Assembly: GCF_030063415.1 (NCBI RefSeq)
Contig: NZ_JASITA010000045.1
Location: 1-57,826 of the forward strand
DNA: 57,826 nt
Direction of reading: 5' to 3'
Source of the DNA: Streptomyces sp. H27-C3
Lineage (GTDB): Bacteria; Actinomycetota; Actinomycetes; Streptomycetales; Streptomycetaceae
Part shown: piece by piece, positions 42,297 to 51,748 of the stretch
How positions within the stretch are numbered: position 1 is the first letter of the stretch
Layout of the letters: every line of letters begins with the position of its first letter
Made by a program: the position numbers and the translations under genes
Notes under the pieces: model-generated
The model's input: the letters and a program-made list of their open reading frames with translations, nothing else
The model's database searches: none
What the model was told of the DNA's origin: nothing

Positions 42297-44342
42297 ATGA
42301 CCTTCAACGACGAGAACCTGCCCATCCCACCGGACACCTCCTGGTGGCACGCCTCCGTGGCCTTCCCCGACCCGCACCACAACGCCGCACGCGCCCTGGC
42401 CGCCGCGCTCGCCGGACGCCGTTTCCACTTCCTGCGCAAGGACGCCGGCGTGCGCCTGCGCACCCAACAGCCCCTTTCCGGCCTGCTGGACCAGCTTGTC
42501 GGCGACCGTGTGATCAGCGGCTGGACGGGCGGGATCTACGAGCCAGAGATCCATGCCTTCGGCGGCCCCGAGGGCATGGAGGTCGCGCACGACGTGTTCT
42601 GCGCCGACAGCCCGGCCGCGCTCGCCGAGACCGGTACCCCTGGCGCTCGCGAGCGCAGTGTGATGCTGCTGTCCGCCATGATCCGCGCGACGGGGTTGGA
42701 CCCCTTCGAAGCCGGAGACGTGTACGCCCGGTGGGCTGCCCTGCGGCCCCCCGTCGACCCGCCCCAGGGGCGCGCTCTGGAGCAAGCCGTTTCCGCAATG
42801 CGGCGGCTGATGAACGCGGACGCCGCCCTGCGCCCGCAGCCGGAAGCGGGCTGGGGCGAGCGCATCGCGGCGTTCGAGGACGCCGGCCACCGCCTGCGCC
42901 GGCTCGCCGCCGACGGCCGACTGATACGCGGAATCCGGAGCGTCCTCGCCCACCATGCGATCTTCGCGTTCAACCGCGCGGGCGTGCCTGTCGAAGCGCA
43001 GGCCGCCACCGCGTGGCTCGGCCGTCACGTCGCCTTCTCCACCGGAGAAGGAGCTGACGTGTCTACCCGCAAGTCCGTCCAGACGGACCCTAACCTCCCT
43101 CGAATGGAGACCACCGTGACACCCGTAACCGACCCCAACCAGCTGCGCGAAGCACTCGCCCAGCGACTCGTCGACAGCGGCCACCTGCGCAGCCAGGCTG
43201 CCATCGACGCGTTCCGCACCACCGACCGGCACGCCTTCCTGCCCGGCGTCGACCTAGAGAGCGCGTACAAGGAGGACGCGGTGCCGATCAAGCACGACGA
43301 ACACGGGGAGATGATCTCCTGCATCTCCGCGCCGTCTGTCGTCGCCACCCAGCTCGAACAGCTGGGAGCCCAGCCCGGTCACAAGGTCCTGGAAGCCGGC
43401 GCCGCCACCGGTTACAACGCCGCCCTCCTCGGCAGGATCGTCTCGCCCGGCGGGCAGGTGTGGACCCTCGACGTCGACGAGGACCTCATCGCCGGCGCGA
43501 GCAAGCACCTTGCAGAAGCAGGCGTGGAGAACGCCACCGCGGTGATGGCCGACGGTGCGGCCGGACTGCCCGAGCATGCCCCCTACGACCGCATCCAGTT
43601 CACGGTCGGCGCGGGCGACGTCCCCGTGAAGATCCTCGACCAGCTCGCGCCCGGCGGTCGCCTGGTCCTGCCGATGCGTATCCGAGGCAGCATCTCCCGC
43701 TCCTTCGCCTTCGAACGCGACGGGGACACGTGGAAGACCGTCTCCTGCGAGATGGCCACCTTCGTCCCGCTGCGCAAGGGCGTCTGCGACGACGTGTACA
43801 CCCTCGTGCAGATGGCCGGAGAGGGCAACGTGCGCCTGGAGACGTTCAGCGAGCAGAACGTCGACCGCGACGCCCTGCGCACGGTGCTGGATCAGCAGCA
43901 GACCAAGCTCTACACCGGGGTGAAGTTCCGGCAGGGCTCGGCATGGGAGTGGCTGTACCTGTACCTGGCCTGCGGGCTGCCCAACGGTCTGTCCCGACTG
44001 CCGGGCCAGCGCCCCGGGTTCACTCCGCACTTCGGGTGGGGGTCCATGGCTGCACTCGACGCCGGGTCGCTCGCCTACCTGACCATCCGCGAGGGTGAGG
44101 ACGCGGTGGGCCGGTACTGGGAGGTCGGCGTGATCGGCCATGGCGAGGGCGGCTCCGACCTCGCCGACCTCGTCGTGACCGAGATCCGGGCCTGGGACGC
44201 GAGTGGCGGCAACGACGCCCCCGAACCCAGCTTCCGGATGGCCGTCGCCGACTCCCGGGACCGGCTGACGGCGGACGATGCGCGCTTCGTCGTCGACAAG
44301 CCCTACAGCCGGCTCGTTGTCGACTGGGCGCGCAAGGGCTGA
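42297..44342 (+). CDS. Elimination domain fused to PIMT-like methyltransferase, FxLD system
   Basis: This 681-residue fusion begins with about 250 residues resembling SpaB_C / 'thiopeptide-type bacteriocin biosynthesis' proteins (WWHASVAFPDP, FHFLRKD, RLRTQQ, GIYEPEIHAFGG), the glutamate-elimination half of LanB. The rest is a protein-L-isoaspartate methyltransferase-like enzyme: HDEHGEMISCISAPSVVATQ, SAM motif EAGAATGYN from residue 366, and a C-terminal extension. In known lanthipeptides such enzymes methylate Asp and give aspartimide or isoaspartate. A strong site (GGAGAAGGAG) and an in-frame GTG at 43059 (residue 255) could also give free methyltransferase. AAGGAG precedes the main ATG. 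Confidence 0.85.
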   Translation: MTFNDENLPIPPDTSWWHASVAFPDPHHNAARALAAALAGRRFHFLRKDAGVRLRTQQPLSGLLDQLVGDRVISGWTGGIYEPEIHAFGGPEGMEVAHDVFCADSPAALAETGTPGARERSVMLLSAMIRATGLDPFEAGDVYARWAALRPPVDPPQGRALEQAVSAMRRLMNADAALRPQPEAGWGERIAAFEDAGHRLRRLAADGRLIRGIRSVLAHHAIFAFNRAGVPVEAQAATAWLGRHVAFSTGEGADVSTRKSVQTDPNLPRMETTVTPVTDPNQLREALAQRLVDSGHLRSQAAIDAFRTTDRHAFLPGVDLESAYKEDAVPIKHDEHGEMISCISAPSVVATQLEQLGAQPGHKVLEAGAATGYNAALLGRIVSPGGQVWTLDVDEDLIAGASKHLAEAGVENATAVMADGAAGLPEHAPYDRIQFTVGAGDVPVKILDQLAPGGRLVLPMRIRGSISRSFAFERDGDTWKTVSCEMATFVPLRKGVCDDVYTLVQMAGEGNVRLETFSEQNVDRDALRTVLDQQQTKLYTGVKFRQGSAWEWLYLYLACGLPNGLSRLPGQRPGFTPHFGWGSMAALDAGSLAYLTIREGEDAVGRYWEVGVIGHGEGGSDLADLVVTEIRAWDASGGNDAPEPSFRMAVADSRDRLTADDARFVVDKPYSRLVVDWARKG

Positions 44343-44346
44343 GCCG

Positions 44347-45459
44347 ATGATCCCCCCGATAGCCAGCCGGATACCCCTGGTCCGCCGCACCAAGGCGCCC
44401 GCGCTTCCCTTGGAGGAGCGCATCAACCACCTCACCGGGCTGACCGTCGCACCTGCAGGTGCGGGCCACTACGACCTGGTGGCCCGCACCTGCAGTGTCC
44501 TCAACTACGCCGCACTCATTACCTCCGACGTCGGCCTGTCCGGCCTGGCCACCGATCTGTGCTGGCGCCAGCACCAGGTCTTCGCCGACGCCGGACGCCT
44601 GAGCGGGCCGATCGGCGTCATGTCGCTGATGCCGCTGGTCAACCTCTCCCGGCTACTGACACGCGACGGCCAAGGCGAAGCGGCCTACGATCTCCTCACC
44701 CGCCTCAACCAGGCCGCCCGTCAGCGAGGAAAGTCCGAGATAGACGGCCGCGTCGTCGACCTGTCCTCCCTGACCAGCACCGAAGCCGATCACCGGCAGG
44801 TGTGCCAGGAGCTGTGGGTCACTGTGCTCGTGGACGGCGCCCGCGCTCTCGCACGCATCGGCCGGTGGACCGAAGCGGCCGAGGCCATGGCCCACCACCG
44901 CGGCATCGGCAACCGGCTCCTCGACGGTCGCCAGATCAAAATCATGGCCCTGATGGAACAAGGGCGAAACCAGCAGGCCCTCGACCTGATCGACACCGCC
45001 CAGCCCACAGAGCCCTGGGAGACCTCCATCTGTCTGCTTCTGCGCGCCCACTGCAGTCACGTCGGCGTACCGGTTGCGCAGGCCGACCTCGAACATGTCC
45101 TGGACGAAGCCGCCGCGCTCCTCACCCCTCCCGATCCGTCGACCGCCGTGTTCCAGACCCGGGCGGGCCTGACTGCCTTCGAACTGGACCCCGACGGGCC
45201 GTTTGCAGGCACTCTCACCAAAACCATCACCAACGTGGCCCAGCTCGACGCCTACGCCGCCCGCGATGTACTGCACCACCCCCTCGCCGTGTCCGCGCTG
45301 GACGCGGGTTCGACCCTCGCACTCAACGGGGTGATCGCCGCGGCCGGACTGGGATCCGGCGCACTGCCCGCCCACCACTACGAGGCGCTGACGGGTGCGG
45401 TCGCCCATGCCGAGGCAGAGCTGGAAAGGCTGCTGAAGACCGAACGAGATCTCTGCTAG
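44347..45459 (+). CDS. Helical TPR-like protein of the FxLD cluster
   Basis: This 370-residue, mostly helical protein has TPR-like units (LWVTVLVDGARALARIGRWTEA, IKIMALMEQGRNQQALDLI). There is no catalytic motif. It starts 4 bp after the methyltransferase stop, so it should be co-expressed; proteins of this kind recur in Streptomyces RiPP loci, but the role is unknown. It could be a scaffold or regulator. The 233 bp that follow hold no gene. Confidence 0.6.
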   Translation: MIPPIASRIPLVRRTKAPALPLEERINHLTGLTVAPAGAGHYDLVARTCSVLNYAALITSDVGLSGLATDLCWRQHQVFADAGRLSGPIGVMSLMPLVNLSRLLTRDGQGEAAYDLLTRLNQAARQRGKSEIDGRVVDLSSLTSTEADHRQVCQELWVTVLVDGARALARIGRWTEAAEAMAHHRGIGNRLLDGRQIKIMALMEQGRNQQALDLIDTAQPTEPWETSICLLLRAHCSHVGVPVAQADLEHVLDEAAALLTPPDPSTAVFQTRAGLTAFELDPDGPFAGTLTKTITNVAQLDAYAARDVLHHPLAVSALDAGSTLALNGVIAAAGLGSGALPAHHYEALTGAVAHAEAELERLLKTERDLC

Positions 45460-45692
45460 GAGCGGGACGACCGGGAGGAACTGCCGGATTCTCTTCGCCG
45501 CACGGCAGCGTCGGCGTTTCGGCCAATTTCCACCCGGAGCCGCTCCAAGCCAGACCAGGGATCCCGCGCCTGCAAGGTTCCGCACGCAGGAGATAGCGGG
45601 CTTCCCAGCACGACCGAATGACGTGTGTTCGATATCGCAGCCGTGTCGTTAGACCTGGCGACTCTGCCGCAGCGACCGTCCTAGGGGGAACG

Positions 45693-47630
45693 ATGACCTC
45701 GGCCATTACACAGGATCAGCCGCCGCAACCACCGAAAGGGACCCGGTCGGACGACGAACCGCAGGAAGCCAGTGTTCGAGAAGAGGAGTACCTCTACCGC
45801 GATGAGTCACGGCTCCAGGCCGGCTCCCAGTTAACGTCGCGCACCATGGCGCGGCGCCTGCCCTCACTCGTGCGGCGCTCCGTACAAATGGCCTGGCGGG
45901 TGGACCGCGGAGCGACCATCGGACTGATGGTGTGCCAGATCGGAACCGGCGTCCTCGCAGCCTTGGGCCTCCTGGCCGTCACGGGCACGATCAACGCGCT
46001 GATCTCCTCGGGCGACATCACCGAGCGGCTGTGGGATGCCGCCCCGCAGCTGGCCGTCATCGCCGCTGCCACCGGGCTGCGCGCGGTGCTGGGCATCGCG
46101 GTCGTCTGGCTGACCGGCCGTCTGCGCCCGGTGCTCGGCCGAGCCGCGGAGTTGACGATGGTCGAGGCCGCGCTCGGCGCGGAACTGGCAGCCAACAACA
46201 AACCCGGCTACAACGACGCCTACGACATCGCCGACCGCGGCGCCCAGGTCACCCCCGACCTCGTCGAAGAAGCGCAGGACATCCTCGCGGCCACCGCCAC
46301 GCTCGCCGCCGGCGCTACCGTGCTGACCGTCCTGCACCCGCTGCTCCTTCCCCTTCTCTTCCTCGCTTGCCTGCCGCAAGCCGCCGCCTATGTCCGCTCG
46401 GCCCGCGTGATCTACCTCGCCGGGCTGGAGACCTCCGGGCGGCGCCGGATGCTGGGCAAACTGCGCTGGCACATGGCTTACCAGGAATCCAGCGAGGAGA
46501 TGCGGGCCTGCCTGGCCGGCCCCTTCCTGATCGGTCGGTACCGGAAGCTGGCCGCCTCCGTCAACGCCGCTGAACGCCATGCCGCGAACACCGGTGCCTG
46601 GATGGGGCTGGCCGGAGCCGTGGCCGGCGGGGTCGCCTCGCTCGCGGTGTGGGCGGCGCTGCTGTGGCTCCTGGCGTCAGGACGGATGAGCCTGGCGGCC
46701 GGAGGCGGCGCCGTCTTCGCTCTCCAGACCGCCACCGGCTCGGTGCGCGGCATCATCACCGGCGGGGCCCGCCTGGTGCGCACCGGCTGGTACGTGCAGG
46801 ACTGGCAGAATTTCCTCGACAACGCCCACGGCCAGGCCATGTCCGACTCCCGCGGCACCAAGCCCCTGGCCGTCGCGCCGCAGCGCTTCGAGGTCCGCAA
46901 CGTCACATACCGCTACGACGGTGCCCCCAAGGACAGCCTGAGCAACGTCTCGCTGCACATCAAGCGCGGCGAGATCGTGGCGCTGGTCGGGGAGAACGGC
47001 TCCGGCAAGTCCACCCTCTCGCGCCTGCTGTGCGGGCTGCTGCTGCCCACCGAGGGAGACGTGGCCTGGGACCACGCCTCCACGGCGGACCTCGATCCGT
47101 GGGGATCATGGGAGCATGTCGCGCTGGTGCCGCAGAAATTCACGTATCTACCGCTGACGATGCGCGACAACATCACGTTCGGGCAGGGCGACACCAGCGA
47201 CGCAGCGCTGCTCGCCGCGTGCGAATCCTCAGGAGCCGCGGAGATACTGCCGGGCCTGCGCTCCGGCTTGAACACCCTCCTGACCAGCGAATGGTTCGGT
47301 GGTCAGCAGCTCTCCGGCGGGCAGTGGCAGCGCCTCGTACTTACCCGCGCCTTCCACCGGCAGGCGGCGCTGCTGGTGATGGATGAACCCACGGCCGCCC
47401 TCGACGCCCGTGCAGAACACAGGATCTTCGCCGGTCTGCGCGAACTGGCCAAGGACCGGGCGGTATTGCTGATCACACACCGGCTCACCAACGTGGCCCT
47501 CGCCGACCGGATCGTGGTTCTGGACGAAGGCCGGATCGTACAGGAGGGCACCTACACCCAACTCACCCAGGAACCGGGGCTGTTTAAGTCCTTGTGGGAA
47601 CTCCAGCGCCAGATGAGCGGCGGCGCCTGA
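45693..47630 (+). CDS. ABC exporter with fused membrane and ATPase domains
   Basis: This 645-residue half-transporter has a membrane domain in roughly residues 60-350 (IGLMVCQIGTGVLAALGLLAV, LTVLHPLLLPLLFLACLPQ and others). The ATPase domain has Walker A GENGSGKS at 433-440, signature LSGGQWQRL and Walker B LLVMDEPTAALD. No N-terminal peptidase domain is present, so leader removal must be done elsewhere. It is the likely exporter of the FxLD product. AGGGGGAAC precedes the ATG. Confidence 0.88.
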   Translation: MTSAITQDQPPQPPKGTRSDDEPQEASVREEEYLYRDESRLQAGSQLTSRTMARRLPSLVRRSVQMAWRVDRGATIGLMVCQIGTGVLAALGLLAVTGTINALISSGDITERLWDAAPQLAVIAAATGLRAVLGIAVVWLTGRLRPVLGRAAELTMVEAALGAELAANNKPGYNDAYDIADRGAQVTPDLVEEAQDILAATATLAAGATVLTVLHPLLLPLLFLACLPQAAAYVRSARVIYLAGLETSGRRRMLGKLRWHMAYQESSEEMRACLAGPFLIGRYRKLAASVNAAERHAANTGAWMGLAGAVAGGVASLAVWAALLWLLASGRMSLAAGGGAVFALQTATGSVRGIITGGARLVRTGWYVQDWQNFLDNAHGQAMSDSRGTKPLAVAPQRFEVRNVTYRYDGAPKDSLSNVSLHIKRGEIVALVGENGSGKSTLSRLLCGLLLPTEGDVAWDHASTADLDPWGSWEHVALVPQKFTYLPLTMRDNITFGQGDTSDAALLAACESSGAAEILPGLRSGLNTLLTSEWFGGQQLSGGQWQRLVLTRAFHRQAALLVMDEPTAALDARAEHRIFAGLRELAKDRAVLLITHRLTNVALADRIVVLDEGRIVQEGTYTQLTQEPGLFKSLWELQRQMSGGA

Positions 47631-47686
47631 TCACCCCGGCCCACGCTGGATACACCCCTGCCCACCGTCCTGAAAGGCAGCGACAC

Positions 47687-48823
47687 GTGGCCTCTTCCGT
47701 CTCCCCTTCGGATCCCGTCGCACCGGGTACCGACCCATCCGTGGCGCAGTTCGCCGCTTCCCGGCACGCGGCGTGGCTCGGCGCCGCCGCAATCATCACC
47801 GACGCGGTCGGCCGGGTCCTGCTGGGCCACCCCACCTACAGCAGGGACGACTCGTGGCTGTTGCCGGGAGGCGTCGTCGAATATGGCGAACCCCCGCACG
47901 TCACCTGCCAGCGCGAGATCACCGAGGATCTGGGCCTGGATCTGCCCCTGTCGACGGTGCTCGGCGTCCACTCCCTCTCTCCGCACCGCCCCGACCTTCG
48001 GCCCGACGCGCCCTGTCCCGGAGAGGTCCGGTTCGTCTTCGACGGGGGGATCCTGACCCCCGACCAGGTGGAGGCAATCCGCCTGCCGCGCGAGGAACTG
48101 TCCGAGTTCGCCTTCCTCGAGACCCGGGAGGCGGTGCAGCGTCTGCGGCCCGTGGACGGACAGATCATGCTCGCCGCCTACAGGGCTCGGCTCGGGAACA
48201 CCGCCACCGCCCACCTTGCCGACGGCCGGCACATCATCGGCACCCCGGCGCTGGACCGCCACGATGTCCACGTTCGCTACCGCCCCATGTGGGACAGCCC
48301 CCTCAACCGCGGCCCCGTCCCCAGGCATCTGCCCGTCCAACAAGCTTGGGCTTGGTGCTTCATCCCCGATGGCCGGGTAGTCGTCGTGGCCGCCCCCGGC
48401 CCAAGGGGCGCCCTGCCGATGCTGCCCGGCGGCACCGTGGAGAGCATCGACACGACGCCCGAGGACACCCTGCACCGCGAAGCCGCCGAGGAGGGCCAGC
48501 TCATTCTGGCCGATCCGGTGCGGCTGGGCTGGGTGCTGGACGAGACCGGTGAGGTCTACGGCGGCGTGGGGCCCAACGCCCGGCTCCGCCTGGCTGCCCG
48601 GGTCACCGCCATCGGGCCGACGGCCGTCGACCCCGCAACCGGCCGCCCCTTCGCTCGCCTGCTCGCCACCCCCGCTCAGGCAGCGGCGCTGCTTGGCTGG
48701 GGCCTGCCCGGAGCGCGGCAAGCCCAGCTCGCGGCGGATACGGCACGCGACCGGTGGGGCCTGCCCACCGCTCGCGCCGCCGTCATCGAGGAGATCCCGG
48801 CGGAGGGGATGCGGCTGAGCTGA
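47687..48823 (+). CDS. Tandem (two-domain) NUDIX protein
   Basis: This 378-residue protein has two NUDIX domains in a row. The first box reads LPGGVVEYGEPPHVTCQREI then TEDLGL, close to consensus. The second reads LPGGTVESIDTTPEDTLHRE then AAEEGQL and has lost the usual Gly near its end, so it may be weak or non-catalytic. NUDIX enzymes hydrolyse nucleoside diphosphates linked to another group; the substrate is unknown. GTG start 56 bp after the ABC gene. Confidence 0.8.
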   Translation: MASSVSPSDPVAPGTDPSVAQFAASRHAAWLGAAAIITDAVGRVLLGHPTYSRDDSWLLPGGVVEYGEPPHVTCQREITEDLGLDLPLSTVLGVHSLSPHRPDLRPDAPCPGEVRFVFDGGILTPDQVEAIRLPREELSEFAFLETREAVQRLRPVDGQIMLAAYRARLGNTATAHLADGRHIIGTPALDRHDVHVRYRPMWDSPLNRGPVPRHLPVQQAWAWCFIPDGRVVVVAAPGPRGALPMLPGGTVESIDTTPEDTLHREAAEEGQLILADPVRLGWVLDETGEVYGGVGPNARLRLAARVTAIGPTAVDPATGRPFARLLATPAQAAALLGWGLPGARQAQLAADTARDRWGLPTARAAVIEEIPAEGMRLS

Positions 48824-48880
48824 CCCGAACGACCACCCCACCTCAATTCGTCCCACCCCACGTACCTCTGAGGTAGCCCC

Positions 48881-50353
48881 ATGTCGTTGTCGCACGACCA
48901 CATCCGACCCACCGTCGAGACCTACCTCGCTCGCCACCCTCACGAGCGCGAGCAGCTCGGCGCCCTCCTGGACGCCCTCGACGGTCCCACCGACATCGCC
49001 AGCCGCTCCACCTTCACCGGACACGTCACCTGCGGCGCGATCGTCGTCGACCCTCTCGGCCGCGTCCTGCACGTGCTGCACCTGGCGAGTGGGAAGGTCC
49101 TCGCGCCCGGCGGACACACCGAGCCCGCCGACGAGTCCCTGGCAGGGGCGGCGTTGCGGGAGCTGCACGAGGAGGCCGGGATCCCGCCCCAGGCCGTCAC
49201 GCCGTGGCCCGGCTACGAGACTGTGCCGTTCGACATCGACATCCACGACATCGACGCCCACCCGGGCAAGGGTGAACCCGGGCACCAGCACTTCGACCTC
49301 CGGTTCCTCTTCCGCCTGCACTCCGAGACCGAAGCGGAGGTGGTGCTGCAGGAAGAAGAGGTCGGAGGTATCGAGTGGCGTCCCGTGGACCGGGTGACTT
49401 CCCCCTCCCTGCGCGAGAAACTGCTCAAGCTCACCCCGGAGGCCGAACCTGAGAGAGCCAACGCCTCCGCCCTGATCTACAACGACCGCGGTGAGTACCT
49501 GCTCCACCTTCGCGACTACTTCCCCGGCCGGATCTGGGAGCCGGGCATGTGGTCCCTGCTGGGCGGCGGCCGAGAGCGCCAGGACGGCACCCTGGAAGAC
49601 ACCGTGAGGCGCGAACTGGCCGAGGAGGCCGGCCTCGACCTCGTCGACCTGCCCCCGTTCGGCACCGAGTACGCCTCCGACGATGCCGGCGCGAGCGTGC
49701 CCATCGCCATTTATGCCGGCCGTTGGAACGGCGATCCCCGCGAACTCCAGCTGACAGAAGGGGTGATGCTCGCCTGGTTCGCCCCCGACGACCTCCACCG
49801 TCTCCGCATCGCAGACACCACCAGCGACCTCGTACGGCGCCACGCCACCAGCCTTCCGGCGACGCAGAGCGGGCCCGAACCCGAGGAGGAGAGTCCGGCC
49901 TCACCGCACGACACGGTCCCCAACATCATCGGCGTCCACCTCTATCTGGAGCGGCCCGACGGGACGGTGCTGCTCGGGCTGCGCCACCCCAACTCCACGT
50001 TCGCGCCGTCCACCTGGCACGTCCTGGCTGGCCACCTCGCACAGGAGAACGCCATCGCCTGCCTGATCAGGGAGGCACACGAGGAAGCCGGCCTGCACAT
50101 CGAGCGCAAGGACGTCGAACTCGTCCACGTCGTCCACCACATCGGCAAGCCCAGGAACCCACCCCGCCTGGGCCTGTTCTTCCGCGCACGCGCCTGGCGG
50201 GGCGAGCCGGAACTGCGCGAGCCGGACAAGTGCACCCAGTGGAAATTCTGGGACCCCACCGCCCTTCCCGACGATCTCGTCCCCTACACCCGACTGGCTA
50301 TCGCGAAGATCCAGAACGGGGAGCTGTACAGCGAGACGGGCTGGCCCGCATGA
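48881..50353 (+). CDS. Three-domain NUDIX protein
   Basis: This 490-residue protein has three NUDIX boxes: GGHTEPADESLAGAALRELH with EEAGI, then LGGGRERQDGTLEDTVRREL with AEEAGL, then LAGHLAQENAIACLIREAHE with EAGL. All three keep the REx2EE core, so all may bind metal and be active. Three NUDIX folds in one chain is unusual. It is coupled to the next gene by an ATGA overlap. Confidence 0.82.
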   Translation: MSLSHDHIRPTVETYLARHPHEREQLGALLDALDGPTDIASRSTFTGHVTCGAIVVDPLGRVLHVLHLASGKVLAPGGHTEPADESLAGAALRELHEEAGIPPQAVTPWPGYETVPFDIDIHDIDAHPGKGEPGHQHFDLRFLFRLHSETEAEVVLQEEEVGGIEWRPVDRVTSPSLREKLLKLTPEAEPERANASALIYNDRGEYLLHLRDYFPGRIWEPGMWSLLGGGRERQDGTLEDTVRRELAEEAGLDLVDLPPFGTEYASDDAGASVPIAIYAGRWNGDPRELQLTEGVMLAWFAPDDLHRLRIADTTSDLVRRHATSLPATQSGPEPEEESPASPHDTVPNIIGVHLYLERPDGTVLLGLRHPNSTFAPSTWHVLAGHLAQENAIACLIREAHEEAGLHIERKDVELVHVVHHIGKPRNPPRLGLFFRARAWRGEPELREPDKCTQWKFWDPTALPDDLVPYTRLAIAKIQNGELYSETGWPA

Positions 50354-51618
50354 CTGGCACACCGGGCGACGCACACCGTCGTCTGTCCACCGCGGCTGCG
50401 GTCGGCCGAGAGGACACCCGCCTCGTGGTGATTCGCGGCAACTCGGCGTCAGGCAAATCAAGCGTGGCCCAGGGTCTGCGAGATCACCACGGCCGCGGGA
50501 TCGCGATTGTGGGCCAGGACGTGATCCGCCGCAACGTGCTCAGGGAACACGACACCGCGCGCGGCGCCAACATCGCCCTGCTGGGCAGGATCGCACGCGA
50601 AGCCCTGAACGCCGGCTTCCACGTGGTGCTCGAAGGGATCCTGTACGCCGAGCGCTACGGTCACATGATCACGTCTCTGGCACGGGACCACCGGGGCGTC
50701 TCCAGCTGCTACTACCTGGACGTGCCGCTGGAAACGACGATTGTCCGACACGCGTCGAAGGCTGATGCCGCGTACCTAGAGCAAGTCACCGACAGCCACC
50801 TCGCCTCCTGGTACCGCGAGCTTGATCTGCTCCCCGGCAGTCTGGAGACCGTGATCCCGGCCGACAGCACGCTGCAGGACACCATCGCGCGCATCCTGCG
50901 CGAAACCGATCTGGCCTCTGCCTCCCCAATCCAGCCACCGCAGTGCACGCCGTCACAGGGAGACTCGATGAACAGTCTGGTGTTGATGTCCGATCCGCGG
51001 GTCGCCGCGATCCCGGTGCGCGAGTGCGGGGAGCCGCTCGTGGACGTGCGTGACCACAGCTTCCGCGTCGATCCCCGCAAGCAAGATCCGCTGGGCGCGT
51101 TCGCCTACGTCCGCGAGGGCGTCCTAGCCCGGCTGGAGCACGCCCGCTCGCTCCTGCCCGCCGGCACCGACCTGCTGTTCATCGAGGGCTACCGGCCGCT
51201 GGCTCTACAGCAGCGCTACTTCACCGAGTACCTGGACGAGTTGGGCGCCGCGAACCCCGGCTGGACAGCTGGGCAGCTGCACCAGGCTGGCAGCCGGTAC
51301 GTGTCGCCACCCGAGATCGCGCCCCACTCCGCGGGCGCGGCCGTTGACGTAACCCTCGTCGACCAGGACGGCCACGAACTCGACCTCGGCACCCGCGTGA
51401 ATGCCTCCCCCGAGGAGAGCGACGGGGCCTGCTTCACTCACGCCCCGAACCTCAGCGATCACGCGCGCCACCACCGCACGCTGCTGCTTGACGCCATGGA
51501 GAACGCGGGTTTTACCAACTATGGAACGGAGTTTTGGCACTTCTCGGCGGCGGACCGGTACGACGCGCTGATGCGGCAGGAGCCGCACGCACACTACGGA
51601 CCGATTGAGCTGCCCTAG
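50350..51618 (+). CDS. P-loop kinase fused to a VanX-like D-Ala-D-Ala dipeptidase
   Basis: This 422-residue protein has two parts. Residues 1-205 form an AAA_33/zeta-toxin-like P-loop kinase (G30-N-S-A-S-G-K36-S) with a Gln-Asp (QDVIRR) lid-type segment. Residues 207-422 match VanX-type zinc dipeptidases: EGYRPLALQQRYF, H326 and D333 in HSAGAAVD, and E394 and H397 in EFWHF. A site (GGGAG) and ATG at 50968 in frame could also give the dipeptidase alone. In this setting it might trim the leader, give immunity by changing cell-wall precursors, or be unrelated. Confidence 0.82.
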   Translation: MTGTPGDAHRRLSTAAAVGREDTRLVVIRGNSASGKSSVAQGLRDHHGRGIAIVGQDVIRRNVLREHDTARGANIALLGRIAREALNAGFHVVLEGILYAERYGHMITSLARDHRGVSSCYYLDVPLETTIVRHASKADAAYLEQVTDSHLASWYRELDLLPGSLETVIPADSTLQDTIARILRETDLASASPIQPPQCTPSQGDSMNSLVLMSDPRVAAIPVRECGEPLVDVRDHSFRVDPRKQDPLGAFAYVREGVLARLEHARSLLPAGTDLLFIEGYRPLALQQRYFTEYLDELGAANPGWTAGQLHQAGSRYVSPPEIAPHSAGAAVDVTLVDQDGHELDLGTRVNASPEESDGACFTHAPNLSDHARHHRTLLLDAMENAGFTNYGTEFWHFSAADRYDALMRQEPHAHYGPIELP

Positions 51619-51748
51619 CGCGCCGGCATCCTCGTCCAGTTCCTCGCCACCCACACCGATCTGGCAACGCAGAAGCGCGGTCACCGCACCCTGACCCGGT
51701 TGCGCTCCACGGGTCGCAACGGTCGGAACGCATCGAACGGAGGCATGT

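Noticed and set aside
40944..43232. 762-codon minus-strand frame
   Set aside because: Antisense to lanB, lanC and the methyltransferase gene; a by-product of high GC with no motif.
47552..49843. 763-codon minus-strand frame
   Set aside because: Antisense to the NUDIX genes, which have intact catalytic boxes on the plus strand.
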